64,000 nt of DNA from Methylocapsa palsarum (GTDB lineage Bacteria; Pseudomonadota; Alphaproteobacteria; Rhizobiales; Beijerinckiaceae). The stretch covers positions 124,001 to 188,000 of the forward strand of contig NZ_FOSN01000001.1 of assembly GCF_900114285.1 (NCBI RefSeq), given 5' to 3'. Both the position numbers and the translations under genes were made by a program. Shown one piece after another: positions 1-8,165 of the stretch (its first letter is position 1; the number at the start of each line of letters is the position of its first letter). A model generated the notes under the pieces. It searched no databases, was not told the origin of the DNA, and was given only the letters and a program-made list of their open reading frames with translations.

Positions 1-374
1 GCGAATCGCTTCGATTGCAGATTCGCGACGGCCAGCGCCAGAACCCGGCCGCGCGCGGTGAGAAAAAGCTGCCGCTGACGGCGGTCCCTGGCGCCGTGGC
101 GGGCCTCGACATAATCCTTGTCAAGCAATTCCTTGAGAACGCGGTTGAGGCTCTGTTTGGTAATTTTCAGGATTTCCAGCAATTCGGCGATGCTGAGGCC
201 GGGCCGCCGGTTGACGAAATGCAGAACTCTGTGGTGGGCGCGGCCGAGGCCGAAATTTTCCAAAAGATGATCTGCGTCGGCGACAAAATCGCGATAGGCG
301 AAAAACATCAATTCGATCAGGTCGAACGAGGGTTCGGCCCCGCCGGCGGGCGGCCCGGCGTATGTCGTCCCCAT
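1..374 (-). CDS. MarR family transcriptional regulator (C-terminus off the left edge)
   Basis: Reading leftwards from ATG at 374 gives about 124 residues before the window ends, so the gene is partial. The centre is a winged helix-turn-helix of the MarR type: a helix around the FDLIELMFFAYRDF segment, then GRAHHRVLHFV, the recognition region ILKITKQSLNRVLKEL, and the wing with RDRRQRQLFLTARG. It is divergent from ilvE. An in-frame TTG at 434 with a possible upstream Shine-Dalgarno would add 20 residues; neither start is certain. MarR proteins bind dyad operators as dimers, and a 15-base dyad lies just upstream at 450-464, so autoregulation and control of ilvE are plausible inferences. The effector is unknown. 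Confidence 0.85.
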   Translation of the reverse strand, partial: MGTTYAGPPAGGAEPSFDLIELMFFAYRDFVADADHLLENFGLGRAHHRVLHFVNRRPGLSIAELLEILKITKQSLNRVLKELLDKDYVEARHGARDRRQRQLFLTARGRVLALAVANLQSKRF

Positions 375-449
375 GCGCGGCGCGCGCAGCTCCGTCTGTT
401 TCAGGTCCGCCTGTTTGAAGAGAGCCTTGTCCAAAGCAAACGCCTATAA

Positions 450-464
450 GTCAGTATTATTGAC
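450..464. promoter_or_regulatory. Candidate MarR operator (interrupted palindrome)
   Basis: GTCAGTATTATTGAC is a 15-base dyad in which the outer GTCA/TGAC arms and the inner TA steps pair; only the centre and one symmetric pair differ. It lies in an AT-rich patch between a MarR gene and divergent ilvE, the usual place for a MarR operator. Assignment to this regulator is inference from position and symmetry. Confidence 0.45.
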
Positions 465-641
465 ATATTTCAGGTTAAATGTTAGGCGTCAAGCAGAAAC
501 GCTTGTTTCGCCGCTGCGGTTGTTTTGCGGCCCCGCCCTGTTTATCTTTGTTAAATCATCATCCTAGCCGGCCTCGAAGGTCCATTCCCGGCCGGCCTTC
601 GATCTGGCCGCGACCCAGAACTGCCCCGGAGGAGCGACCCT

Positions 642-1529
642 ATGTCCGGCTTGTCTTTCGACCAGCGCGACGGTTTCATTTGGATGGACGGCGCCCTCGT
701 TCCCTGGACCGACGCCAAACTCCATGTCCTCTCGCACGGCCTGCACTATGGCTCCTGCGTGTTCGAGGGCGAACGCGCCTACGGCGGCAAGATCTTCAAG
801 TCGTCCGAACATTCCGAGCGGTTCAGGACCTCGGCGCAGCTGCTCGATTTCGAGATCCCCTATTCCGCCGCCGAACTCGACGCCATCAAGCAAAAGGTCG
901 TCGACGCCAACCATCTTCAAAATTGCTACGTCCGTCCCGTCGCCTGGCGCGGCAGCGAGATGATGGCGGTCGCGGCGCAGAATTCGACGATCCATGTCGC
1001 CGTCGCGGTGTGGGACTGGCCGAGCATGTTCGACATCGAAACCAAGATGAAGGGCATCAAACTCGACATCGCCGACTACAAACGTCCTGATCCCGCGACC
1101 GCGCCGTGCCGCGCCAAGGCCGCCGGCCTCTACATGATCTGCACCATCTCGAAACATCGCGCCGAGCGGCGCGGATACGCCGACGCGATGATGCTCGACT
1201 GGCAGGGACGCGTCGCCGAATGCACTGGCGCCAACATCTTCTTCGTCGCCGGCGGCGTGATCCACACGCCGATCGCGGATTGTTTCCTCGACGGCATCAC
1301 GAGGCGCACGGTGATCGATCTCGCCAGGCGCCGCGGCGTCGAGGTGACCGAGCGCCGCATCATGCCCGAGGAGCTGACCGCCTTCGAGGAATGTTTCATC
1401 TGCGGCACCGGCGCGGAAGTCACGCCCGTCGCTGAGATCGGTCCCTACAGGTTCACGCCCGCCGCGCTCTCCCGCGCGCTCATCGACGATTATTCCGCCG
1501 AAGTGCAGCCCAAGCAAAAGGCGGCGTGA
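642..1529 (+). CDS. ilvE: Branched-chain amino acid aminotransferase
   Basis: A 295-residue class IV (fold type IV) PLP aminotransferase that interconverts leucine, isoleucine and valine with their 2-oxo acids, using glutamate/2-oxoglutarate. The N-terminal part has the HGLHYGSCVFEGERAY segment typical of BCATs. The Schiff-base lysine is K159 in CRAKAAGLYM, and the PLP phosphate-binding region follows at RVAECTGANIFFV near residues 190-202. Length matches rhizobial IlvE. The ATG at 642 is preceded by a strong GGAGGAG Shine-Dalgarno. It stands alone on the plus strand, divergent from the MarR gene. The related D-amino-acid transaminase and aminodeoxychorismate lyase are less likely given the FEGERAY signature. 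Confidence 0.93.
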   Translation: MSGLSFDQRDGFIWMDGALVPWTDAKLHVLSHGLHYGSCVFEGERAYGGKIFKSSEHSERFRTSAQLLDFEIPYSAAELDAIKQKVVDANHLQNCYVRPVAWRGSEMMAVAAQNSTIHVAVAVWDWPSMFDIETKMKGIKLDIADYKRPDPATAPCRAKAAGLYMICTISKHRAERRGYADAMMLDWQGRVAECTGANIFFVAGGVIHTPIADCFLDGITRRTVIDLARRRGVEVTERRIMPEELTAFEECFICGTGAEVTPVAEIGPYRFTPAALSRALIDDYSAEVQPKQKAA

Positions 1530-1871
1530 AGGCGGCGTGGAAAGGCTCGGCGATCTGGCCGCCGTTTCGCAGCCGTAGAGATTTTGCTGTTTACGCGCCG
1601 GCCTCAACGCCAGATCATGTGATTAGCGACGATGCGGGCTCGCCTCGGTCAATGCGACGCTCAGCCAGCCGCCCGCGCGCGTCGAAAATAGAAGGGCCGT
1701 CGCGACGCTACCGTTGACTGTCGTGTTCGCGACACTGGCGCGGCTTCGCCCGTCGAATTTTCCAGAACTGCCCTTTGCGGAAGCTGGTCCGATCCTCGGC
1801 GCCGGAGTTGCATAAACGTTAGGCGCGCCGCAAAGGCGCGCGCTTGACGTTTTCGGCCACGCGGGGATTTG
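1530..1871. other. Intergenic region with no recognisable gene
   Basis: This 342-base stretch between ilvE and the zinc-ribbon gene has no ORF with family resemblance on either strand. A short GC hairpin (CGCGCC, five-base loop, GGCGCG) at about 1824-1840 is the only structure seen. It may hold the promoter of the downstream gene. Confidence 0.5.
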
Positions 1872-2108
1872 ATGCCGCTCTACGCTTACGCCTGCAACAG
1901 CTGCGACGCCGATTTCGAACTTCTGGTCCGCTCGTCCGACGTCCCTGTCTGTCCGTCCTGCGGCGGCAAGGATCTGACGCAGCAGATCGCGCGGATCTCC
2001 ACCGAGATCAAATATCCGGGCGTCGCCAAATCCTGGCGGGCGGCGGCGGCGCGGTCCGGCGACATTTCCAACTTCAGCAAAAAAGAGATCGCGACCAAGA
2101 AGAGCTGA
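1872..2108 (+). CDS. FmdB-family zinc ribbon protein
   Basis: A 78-residue protein starting MPLYAYAC. It has one rubredoxin-like zinc ribbon built from CNSC near residues 7-10 and CPSC near residues 26-29, followed by GGKDL, the layout of the FmdB/CxxC_CxxC_SSSS small-protein family. FmdB was named as a putative regulator of formamidase and amidase operons, but family members are mostly uncharacterised. The C-terminal 40 residues are basic and probably disordered. The ATG at 1872 is preferred to an immediately upstream TTG because family members begin MP(L/I)Y. No amidase gene is adjacent, so no substrate can be inferred. Confidence 0.82.
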   Translation: MPLYAYACNSCDADFELLVRSSDVPVCPSCGGKDLTQQIARISTEIKYPGVAKSWRAAAARSGDISNFSKKEIATKKS

Positions 2109-2122
2109 GCGCGCCTCAATTC

Positions 2123-2156
2123 CAAAGATTTCACCAGAGCAAAGATTTCACCAGAG
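2123..2156. repeat. Perfect tandem duplication of a 17-base unit
   Basis: CAAAGATTTCACCAGAG occurs twice in direct succession (2123-2139 and 2140-2156), just before the Shine-Dalgarno of the next gene. It looks like a recent slippage or short duplication in a leader. Confidence 0.95.
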
Positions 2157-2168
2157 AAGGTTCAAGGC

Positions 2169-2411
2169 ATGGCCACGGAAGGGTTTTTCGTCGATTGGGA
2201 CGGCAACGCGCGCAGCACCGACGATCCCGGCGGCGGATATGCCTGCGAAACCGATCCCGCCGCGCGCTATGTCGCGGTGGTTTCGAAAAACGGCGCCCTT
2301 GTTCATGAGGGAACCTTCTACAAAAGCCTCGCCGATATCGAAAAAGCGGGCATCAAGGCGCCTCTCGTGCCGGGCTCGCACCCCTGGGCGAAAAAGTCGG
2401 ACGGGTTCTAG
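2169..2411 (+). CDS. Small conserved-looking hypothetical protein
   Basis: An 80-residue soluble protein beginning MATEGFFVDWDG, rich in Gly, Asp and Lys, without signal peptide or membrane segment. I do not recognise a family. It has good codon use for this genome and a plausible AAGG ribosome site, and it follows the FmdB-like gene on the same strand. Its stop codon TAG (2409-2411) coincides with the first bases of a palindromic repeat element. Confidence 0.68.
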   Translation: MATEGFFVDWDGNARSTDDPGGGYACETDPAARYVAVVSKNGALVHEGTFYKSLADIEKAGIKAPLVPGSHPWAKKSDGF

Positions 2412-2466
2412 AAGCGCGCTTTCCGATCGCATGCAGTCATGCGATCGATCAGAAATCGCTCCAGAA
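2409..2466. repeat. Palindromic repeat element R1 (stem type B)
   Basis: A copy of the dispersed palindrome. Central stem GATCGCATG at 2425-2433 and CATGCGATC at 2438-2446 with a CAGT loop, flanked by outer arms GCGCTTTCC on the left and the AGAAATCGCTCC variant on the right. It begins at the TAG stop of the small gene. Confidence 0.9.
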
Positions 2467-2561
2467 ACAAAAGCGTGAGTATATCCAACCGGAAGATGCT
2501 TCAGGAGCCGCGAAATCCTTAAGGCGCCTTCGGCAAGGGACGGCCTTCAGCAAGGGACAAA

Positions 2562-2593
2562 ATTCGGCCCGCGGTTTCAAACGCGGCCCGAAT
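2562..2593 (+). terminator. Strong hairpin, possible terminator or attenuator
   Basis: ATTCGGCCCGCG (2562-2573) and CGCGGCCCGAAT (2582-2593) form a 12-base stem with one mismatch around an eight-base loop. No T tract follows, so intrinsic termination is uncertain. It lies 50 bases before the HAD gene. Confidence 0.4.
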
Positions 2594-2644
2594 CTGCTAC
2601 CCCTCCCCGCCAATGCCACCCTTCAGCTTCGATCGCCGAGACCG

Positions 2645-3253
2645 ATGACCGATCCCACCATCATTTTCGATCTCGGCGGCGTTCTCGTGCGCCACGACAA
2701 CGACCTTTTGTTCGACCGCCTCGCGGCCTGCTGCCCTGACCCTCAGGCGGCGCGGCCTCATATGGAGGCCTGGCTGCACGCCGAGGATGTCGGGACCGGG
2801 CGGCTCGGCGTCGAGGCGCTCCATCAACGGCTCGCAGCGGAGCATGGATTCAACGCCGCCTATCCGCGTTTTCTCGAGCTCTGGAACAGCCATTTCAGTC
2901 CGGAGCCCGGCATGGAGCCGCTCGTGCGCAGCCTTGCGGCGCCCTATCGCGTCGTCATCTTCTCCAACACCAACGCCGCCCATATCGACCATATCCGCGA
3001 CCTCTATCCGGCCTTCGGCCACGCCCATACGGCCTATCTTTCCTACGAACTCGGCCTCGTGAAGCCGGACCCGGCCTCCTACCGACGCGTGCTCGAACTC
3101 GAACGCCGCGCGCCGCAGGACTGCATCTTCATCGACGACCGCGCCGACAATACCGCCGCGGCCGCGGCGCTCGGTATGAAGACCGTGACCTTCACAGGGG
3201 TCGACTCCTTCCTGGCGGCCATGGCCGGCCATGGCGTCCGCATCGAGCGTTAG
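2645..3253 (+). CDS. HAD-superfamily hydrolase (sugar/phosphoester phosphatase type)
   Basis: A 202-residue haloacid dehalogenase-fold phosphatase. Motif I is IIFDLGGVLV near residue 9: the nucleophile Asp is present but the usual second Asp is Gly, as in YihX-like and epoxide-hydrolase-like members. Motif II is VVIFSNTNA, motif III the lysine in LGLVKPDPASY, motif IV the acidic pair in CIFIDDRADN. The insert between motifs I and II is a helical type 1 cap. It lies 80 bases upstream of glcE on the same strand. A role in phosphoglycolate turnover is tempting, but the canonical phosphoglycolate phosphatase is at 49745. Substrate unknown. Confidence 0.88.
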   Translation: MTDPTIIFDLGGVLVRHDNDLLFDRLAACCPDPQAARPHMEAWLHAEDVGTGRLGVEALHQRLAAEHGFNAAYPRFLELWNSHFSPEPGMEPLVRSLAAPYRVVIFSNTNAAHIDHIRDLYPAFGHAHTAYLSYELGLVKPDPASYRRVLELERRAPQDCIFIDDRADNTAAAAALGMKTVTFTGVDSFLAAMAGHGVRIER

Positions 3254-3333
3254 CTGGCGGCGCCGCCTCTCCCATTTGAGGCGTTCCCGATTATGGACTA
3301 CGATCGTCGCAATATCCGGCGCGCGGGGTTTCC

Positions 3334-4533
3334 ATGTTCGTCTTGAATCCCGCCGATCCGACCGAGGTCGAGGCGGCCGTCGCGGAAGCCGCGGCCAACA
3401 GAACGCCGCTGGCGATCACGGGCCTCGCCTCCAAGGCGTCGCTCGGACGTCCGACGAACGCGATCCGACTCGACCTTTGCGCCCTCACCGGCGTCACCTT
3501 CTACGAACCCGAGGAACTGGCGCTGTCCGCCCTCGCCGCGACGCCCGTCGCAACGATCGAGGCGCTGCTCGCCGAGCATCATCAGGAGCTCGCCTTCGAA
3601 CCGATGTCCTTCGGCGCGCTCTACGGGACCGGCTCGGGCACGATCGGCGGCTGCCTCATGACCAACCTCTCCGGCCCGCGCCGGATCAAGGCGGGCGCCG
3701 CCCGCGACCATGTGCTCGGGATCAAGGCGGTGTCCGGGCGCGGCGAGGCCTTCAAGGCGGGCGGGCGGGTGGTCAAGAACGTGACCGGCTACGATCTTTC
3801 GCGCGGCCTCGCCGGATCATTCGGAACCCTCGCCGTCGCGACCGAGATCACCTTCAAGGTGCTGCCGCGCGCCGAAACGCTCGCGACCCTGGTTCTACCG
3901 GGTCTTGAATCCGAGGCGGCCGCGGCGGCTCTCTGCGCGGCGATGGGCGCTCCCGTCGACGTTTCCGGGGCCGCGCATCTCCCGCTCTTCGCCGCCGCGC
4001 GCCAGGGGTTTCCCCGCGCCGCCACGCTCCTGCGGCTGGAGGGTTTCGCGCCCTCTGTCGCCGCGCGGCTCGACCAGTTGGAGGCCGCGCTGCGACCCTT
4101 TGGCCGCGCCGAACGGCTTGATGCGGCGGCGTCGACGATCCTGTGGCGCGCGATCCGCGACGCCGCGCCGCTGGCCGAACATCTGGATTCGCTGATCTGG
4201 AAGATCTCGGTCGCGCCGAAGGCCGGCCCTCTGGTTGCGGCGGCGATCGGAAATGAGCTTCCGGTCGAGGCGATGTTCGACTGGTCGGGCGGCCTTGTCT
4301 GGCTGGCGCTCGATCCGGCCCATGGGTCGGCGGGCGCCGACGCGGGCGCCGGAATAATCCGCCGGGCGGTCGCGTCGCATGGCGGCGGCCACGCGACTTT
4401 GATGCGCGCGCCGATCGAAATCCGCGCCATCGTTCCCGTGTTCGAGCCACAGCCCGATGCGCTTAGGGGTCTCGCCGCGCGGCTGAAAGCGCAATTCGAC
4501 CCGCTCGGCATTCTGGAGCCGGGGCGGATCTAG
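3334..4533 (+). CDS. glcE: Glycolate oxidase FAD-binding subunit
   Basis: A 399-residue GlcE, one of two FAD-linked subunits of membrane-associated glycolate dehydrogenase, which oxidises glycolate to glyoxylate. It has an FAD-binding type 4 (PCMH) domain in roughly residues 1-170: PLAITGLASKASLG, the phosphate-binding GTGSGTIGGCLMTNLSGPRRI, and GGRVVKNVTGYDLSRGLAGSFGTLAV are all typical. The C-terminus ends FDPLGILEPGRI, the usual family ending. It is followed by glcF after a palindromic element that supplies the TAG stop. glcD, the catalytic subunit gene that normally precedes glcE, is not next to it. Confidence 0.93.
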   Translation: MFVLNPADPTEVEAAVAEAAANRTPLAITGLASKASLGRPTNAIRLDLCALTGVTFYEPEELALSALAATPVATIEALLAEHHQELAFEPMSFGALYGTGSGTIGGCLMTNLSGPRRIKAGAARDHVLGIKAVSGRGEAFKAGGRVVKNVTGYDLSRGLAGSFGTLAVATEITFKVLPRAETLATLVLPGLESEAAAAALCAAMGAPVDVSGAAHLPLFAAARQGFPRAATLLRLEGFAPSVAARLDQLEAALRPFGRAERLDAAASTILWRAIRDAAPLAEHLDSLIWKISVAPKAGPLVAAAIGNELPVEAMFDWSGGLVWLALDPAHGSAGADAGAGIIRRAVASHGGGHATLMRAPIEIRAIVPVFEPQPDALRGLAARLKAQFDPLGILEPGRI

Positions 4534-4582
4534 AGCGCTTTCCGATCGCATGAAGTCATGCGATCAATCGGAATATGTTCTA
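4531..4582. repeat. Palindromic repeat element R2 (stem type B) between glcE and glcF
   Basis: It begins with TAGAGCGCTTTCC, in which TAG is the glcE stop codon. The stem GATCGCATG (4544-4552), loop AAGT, CATGCGATC (4557-4565) follows, and it ends GGAATATGTTCTA. It sits inside the glcEF operon, 12 bases before the glcF start. Confidence 0.92.
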
Positions 4583-4594
4583 GGTCAGGACGAC

Positions 4595-5914
4595 ATGCAG
4601 ACGAATTTTACATTGGCGCAGCTCGCAGATCCCGCCACGGCCGAGGCGGACAAGATCCTGCGCGCCTGCGTCCATTGCGGCTTTTGCACCGCGACCTGTC
4701 CGACCTTCGCGCTGCTCGGCGACGAACTCGACAGCCCGCGCGGGCGCATCTATCTCATCAAGGAGATGCTCGAACACGGCCGGCCGGCGGACGCCGAGAC
4801 CGTCAAACATATCGACCGCTGCCTCTCGTGTCTCGCCTGCATGACGACCTGCCCGTCCGGCGTCAATTATATGCACCTCGTCGATCAGGCGCGCACGCGG
4901 ATCGAGGACACCTACCAGCGGCCTTTGACCGACAGGCTGATCCGGGCGATGCTGGCTTTCGTGCTGCCCTATCCGCGCCGCTTCGCCTTCGCGCTGCGCG
5001 GCGCCGGTCTCGCCGCTCCGCTCGCGCAATTGTTCGCCCGTTGCGGCGAACCCGGGCGGCGCATCGCCGCGATGCTGCGGCTGGCGCGCGCGCCCACCTT
5101 GACGCAGCTGTCGCCGCCCGCGCTCGAATTTCCCGCCGCCGGCGCGATCGCGCCTTCGGCCGGCGCCGTCGCCAGGGTCGCCATTTTGCAGGGCTGCGCT
5201 CAGAAAGTTCTGCGGCCGCAGACCAACGCGGCCACCATACGCCTGCTCGCCCGTCTCGGCGTCGAATCTGTTCTTGTCGAGGGCGAGGCCTGTTGCGGCG
5301 CTTTGCTGCATCACCTTGGCGATGAAGCGCCCGCGCTGGAACAGGTCCGCCGCAATGTCGATGTCTGGACGGCCGAGATCGAGACGAAGGGACTCGACGC
5401 CATCATCATCACGGCTTCGGGCTGCGGCACGATGATCAAGGACTACGGCTATCTGTTGCGTCTCGACCCGGCCTATGCGGACAAGGCCGCGCGGGTCGCG
5501 GCGCTCGCCAGGGACGTCACGGAATTTCTCGGCGGCCTCGCGCCGCCCCCACCGCGCGATGTTGGAAAACGTGCAATCGCCTACCATTCCGCCTGCTCCA
5601 TGCAGCACGGCCAGAAAATCGACGCGCTACCGAAAAAGCTTCTGGCGGAGGCCGGCTTCGATGTGCGTTCGATCCCTGAGGGACACCTGTGTTGCGGGTC
5701 GGCTGGAACCTACAACATCCTCCAGCCCGAACTGGCCCTGTTGCTGCGCGAGCGCAAGATCGTCAACATCCTGAAGACCAGCCCGGATTGCGTCGCGACC
5801 GGCAACATCGGCTGCATCACGCAGATCGCCAGCGGGCTCGACCTGCCTGTGGTTCATACCGTCGAGTTGCTCGACTACGCCTATGGCGGACCAAAGCCCA
5901 CGGAGCTTCCGTGA
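4595..5914 (+). CDS. glcF: Glycolate oxidase iron-sulfur subunit
   Basis: A 439-residue GlcF. Two ferredoxin-type 4Fe-4S motifs lie near the N-terminus (CVHCGFCTATCP about residues 26-37, and CLSCLACMTTCP about 77-88). Two CCG cysteine-rich domains of the heterodisulfide-reductase type follow (EACCGALLHHLGD and HLCCGSAGTYNI). These pass electrons from the GlcD/GlcE flavins to the membrane quinone pool. The ATG at 4595 is chosen because MQTNFTLAQLADP is the family-like N-terminus; the upstream in-frame ATG at 4550 would start inside the repeat element. Spacing from glcE is 61 bases, occupied by that element. Confidence 0.94.
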   Translation: MQTNFTLAQLADPATAEADKILRACVHCGFCTATCPTFALLGDELDSPRGRIYLIKEMLEHGRPADAETVKHIDRCLSCLACMTTCPSGVNYMHLVDQARTRIEDTYQRPLTDRLIRAMLAFVLPYPRRFAFALRGAGLAAPLAQLFARCGEPGRRIAAMLRLARAPTLTQLSPPALEFPAAGAIAPSAGAVARVAILQGCAQKVLRPQTNAATIRLLARLGVESVLVEGEACCGALLHHLGDEAPALEQVRRNVDVWTAEIETKGLDAIIITASGCGTMIKDYGYLLRLDPAYADKAARVAALARDVTEFLGGLAPPPPRDVGKRAIAYHSACSMQHGQKIDALPKKLLAEAGFDVRSIPEGHLCCGSAGTYNILQPELALLLRERKIVNILKTSPDCVATGNIGCITQIASGLDLPVVHTVELLDYAYGGPKPTELP

Positions 5915-5922
5915 CGTTGAGC

Positions 5923-6639
5923 TTATTTCTCCGCGGCTTCCTGCGCGAGTGAAGCAACCTCATACTGCCGCCACAAGGCCTTCGGCCCGAGACTCTCGAT
6001 GAAAGATTCGTGTTCGCGGAGCTCCCCGTCCGTGAGCGCTGTCGCCAAAGGTTGCGGCCGCTTTTTGAGCAAGAGTCCCGTCGCCGTCTCGCGCGCGGCG
6101 GCGGCCGTCGCGAAGCCCAGCGTCGCCTGCCGGCCGCCCATCAGCTCGGCATAGACCTCGGCGAGAATTTCGGCGTCGAGCAGCGCGCCATGTTTGGTCC
6201 GGCGGGAGGCGTCGATCCCGTAGCGCGCGCAAAGCGCGTCGAGGCTGTTCGAGGCGCCGGGATATTTGCGCCGCGCGAGCGCCAGCGTGTCGGTGACCCG
6301 CTCGAGGCTGATCGGCGGCGCGCTGAGGCGGGCAAGCTCGGCGTTCAGAAAGCGAAGATCGAATTCGGCGTTGTGCGCGACGATCCTTGCGTCCGCCACG
6401 AAGGCGAGGAACTCCGCGCTGATCTGCATAAAGGTCGGCTTGCCGGCGAGGAATTCGGATGAGAGCCCGTGCACCCGGAACGCCTCTTCGGGCATGTCGC
6501 GTTCAGGGTCGAGATAGACATGAAAACTTTGCCCTGTCGGAATGGCGTTCAAAAGCTCAAGACAGCCGATCTCGACGATCCGGTGTCCGCTGGCCGGGTC
6601 CAATCCCGTCGTCTCGGTGTCGAGAATGATTTCGCGCAT
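5923..6639 (-). CDS. dnaQ: DNA polymerase III epsilon subunit (3'-5' proofreading exonuclease)
   Basis: A 238-residue DnaQ. Exo I is ILDTETTGLD at residues 5-14 with the catalytic Asp and Glu, Exo II is IVAHNAEFDLRFLN, and Exo III is KHGALLDAEILAEVY with the His and Asp of the DEDDh class. The C-terminal 60 residues should bind the alpha subunit. The ATG at 6639 gives the standard N-terminus; a longer reading frame upstream has no family resemblance. It is the last gene of the leftward ppsR-type/maf/aroE/coaE/dnaQ cluster, a conserved alphaproteobacterial order, and is separated from coaE by a palindromic element. Confidence 0.95.
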   Translation of the reverse strand: MREIILDTETTGLDPASGHRIVEIGCLELLNAIPTGQSFHVYLDPERDMPEEAFRVHGLSSEFLAGKPTFMQISAEFLAFVADARIVAHNAEFDLRFLNAELARLSAPPISLERVTDTLALARRKYPGASNSLDALCARYGIDASRRTKHGALLDAEILAEVYAELMGGRQATLGFATAAAARETATGLLLKKRPQPLATALTDGELREHESFIESLGPKALWRQYEVASLAQEAAEK

Positions 6640-6648
6640 GAAATTCCT

Positions 6649-6688
6649 TAGAGCATATTCCGATCGGATTGAATCAATCCAATCGATA
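6649..6688. repeat. Palindromic repeat element R3 (stem type A), overlapping the end of coaE
   Basis: TAGAGCATATTCCGATC leads into the stem GGATTG (6666-6671), AAT loop, CAATCC (6675-6680), then AATCGATA. The last codons and TGA stop of leftward coaE (6674-6688) are read from the element, so this copy partly rewrites the protein C-terminus. The right outer arm is missing. Confidence 0.88.
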
Positions 6689-7297
6689 GCCTTCAGGAGG
6701 CCGCGCATGTCCGCTCGCTCCCGCCAGAGCACGCAAGACGCCGCGCACCTGCCGTCGCGCGATCTCGAGCCCGTGGCCGGTGTCGATGATGAAATGCGAC
6801 CTCGCGCGTTTCTCCGCATCCGGCGTCTGTTTCGCCAGTATGACCGCGAGCCACTCCGGCGTCATGCCCCGCCGCCGGCCGACGCGGGCCTTTTGCACAG
6901 ATTCCGGCGCGCTCACCAGAACGACGGCGTCGACATTTTTTTCGCCGCCGGTCTCGAATAGCAAAGGAACGTCGAGAACGACGAGCCGCACGCCGCTCCG
7001 CCGCGCCTTTGCGAGGAAGGCGTCGCGCGAGGCGAAAACGAGCGGGTGCACGATCGTCTCCAGTCGGCGCAGCGCCGCGTCGTCCTCGAGCACAAGGGCG
7101 CCGAGCCGGCGGCGGTCCACTTCGCCGTTCACGACAACGCCGGGGAAAGCCGCTTCGATAGCGGCGGCGGCCGGCCCATTGTAGAGTTCATGGACCGTTG
7201 CGTCGGAATCATGCACGGGGACGCCCTCGGCGCGAAACATCGCGGCCGTTGTCGATTTGCCCATTCCGATAGATCCGGTGAGGCCCAAAACAACCAT
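6674..7297 (-). CDS. coaE: Dephospho-CoA kinase
   Basis: A 207-residue P-loop kinase performing the last step of coenzyme A synthesis: phosphorylation of the 3' hydroxyl of dephospho-CoA. Walker A is [12 protein letters not shown] at residues 5-16, followed by the CoaE-typical [14 protein letters not shown] and the lid region with RRGMTPEW. The final residues (YRLD and stop) come from a palindromic repeat element. The ATG at 7297 gives MVVLGLTGS, the family start. It is 13 bases downstream of aroE in the same operon. Confidence 0.94.
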   Translation of the reverse strand: MVVLGLTGSIGMGKSTTAAMFRAEGVPVHDSDATVHELYNGPAAAAIEAAFPGVVVNGEVDRRRLGALVLEDDAALRRLETIVHPLVFASRDAFLAKARRSGVRLVVLDVPLLFETGGEKNVDAVVLVSAPESVQKARVGRRRGMTPEWLAVILAKQTPDAEKRARSHFIIDTGHGLEIARRQVRGVLRALAGASGHARPPEGYRLD

Positions 7298-7310
7298 CAA
7301 GGCGCGCCCA

Positions 7311-8165
7311 TCAGACTGCGCCTCTAATGTCGGCCTCGACCAGCGCGCGCAATTCCTGGCTGACGCTGGGCCGTGTTCCAAACCAGCGCTCGAACCCCGG
7401 AACCGCCTGATGCAGCAGCATCCCAAGGCCCGAGACCGCGCGTAAACCTCTTTTTCGCGCCGCGGCGAGGAGATCCGTTTCGAGCGGGACATAGACGATG
7501 TCGCAGACGACCGCGAACGCAGGCAGCGGGGCGAGATCGACGTCAAGCGGCGGCTGTCCTTTCATGCCGAGCGAGGTGGTGTTGACCAGAAGACCGGCGT
7601 GCTTCAGAGCCGCCGGCAGCGCGTCGTAGGCGATGGATTCAACCGCCGGGCCAAAATGCCGGGCGAGGTCGTCGGCGCGCGCTTTCGTGCGGTTGGCGAG
7701 GGAAATCTGTTTCACGCCCCGCTGAAGAAGCGCAAAAAGGATCGCCCGCGCCGCGCCGCCGGCCCCAAGGACGACGGCGTTTTCGGCCCTGTCAGCCCAG
7801 CCCGGCGCATCCTGGTCGAGAGCGCCGAGAAAACCTTCCGCATCGGTGTTGTCGCCGCAAAGAAGTCCATCCTCGAACCACAATGTATTGACAGCCTGAA
7901 GCATCCGCGCCGTCTGCGTCGTTCTGGAACAAAGGGCGAAGGCGGCCTCCTTGTGCGGCAAGGTGACGTTTCCTCCAGCGAACCCCCGGGCGGCGAGCGA
8001 ATGCGCGAATTCGGGAAAATCCTGCGGCGCGACGGCCTCCCGTTCGTAGGAACCCGCAATCTTCAATTGGTCCAGCCAAAAGCCGTGAATCATCGGCGAT
8101 CTCGAATGCGACACCGGCCAGCCGATCACGCAGGCTTTCGGAGCGGCGAGGTTTGTTGGGGTCAT
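7311..8165 (-). CDS. aroE: Shikimate dehydrogenase
   Basis: A 284-residue AroE that reduces 3-dehydroshikimate to shikimate with NADPH. The N-terminal substrate domain has [17 protein letters not shown] and the catalytic lysine in [13 protein letters not shown], with the partner Asp in GDNTDAEGF. The NADP domain has the [14 protein letters not shown] glycine-rich loop and NRTKARA, whose Arg favours NADP. Its ATG overlaps the maf stop by four bases, implying translational coupling. It belongs to the same shikimate pathway as the aroK-aroB fusion at 50570. Confidence 0.95.
   Translation of the reverse strand: MTPTNLAAPKACVIGWPVSHSRSPMIHGFWLDQLKIAGSYEREAVAPQDFPEFAHSLAARGFAGGNVTLPHKEAAFALCSRTTQTARMLQAVNTLWFEDGLLCGDNTDAEGFLGALDQDAPGWADRAENAVVLGAGGAARAILFALLQRGVKQISLANRTKARADDLARHFGPAVESIAYDALPAALKHAGLLVNTTSLGMKGQPPLDVDLAPLPAFAVVCDIVYVPLETDLLAAARKRGLRAVSGLGMLLHQAVPGFERWFGTRPSVSQELRALVEADIRGAV

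Noticed and set aside
15-449. Rightward 144-codon open frame at the left edge
   Set aside because: It is the antisense shadow of the leftward MarR gene, whose translation shows a clear winged helix.
564-1607. Long leftward open frame covering ilvE
   Set aside because: Shadow of ilvE in GC-rich DNA; composition is Arg/Asp/Gly rich and no family motif is present.
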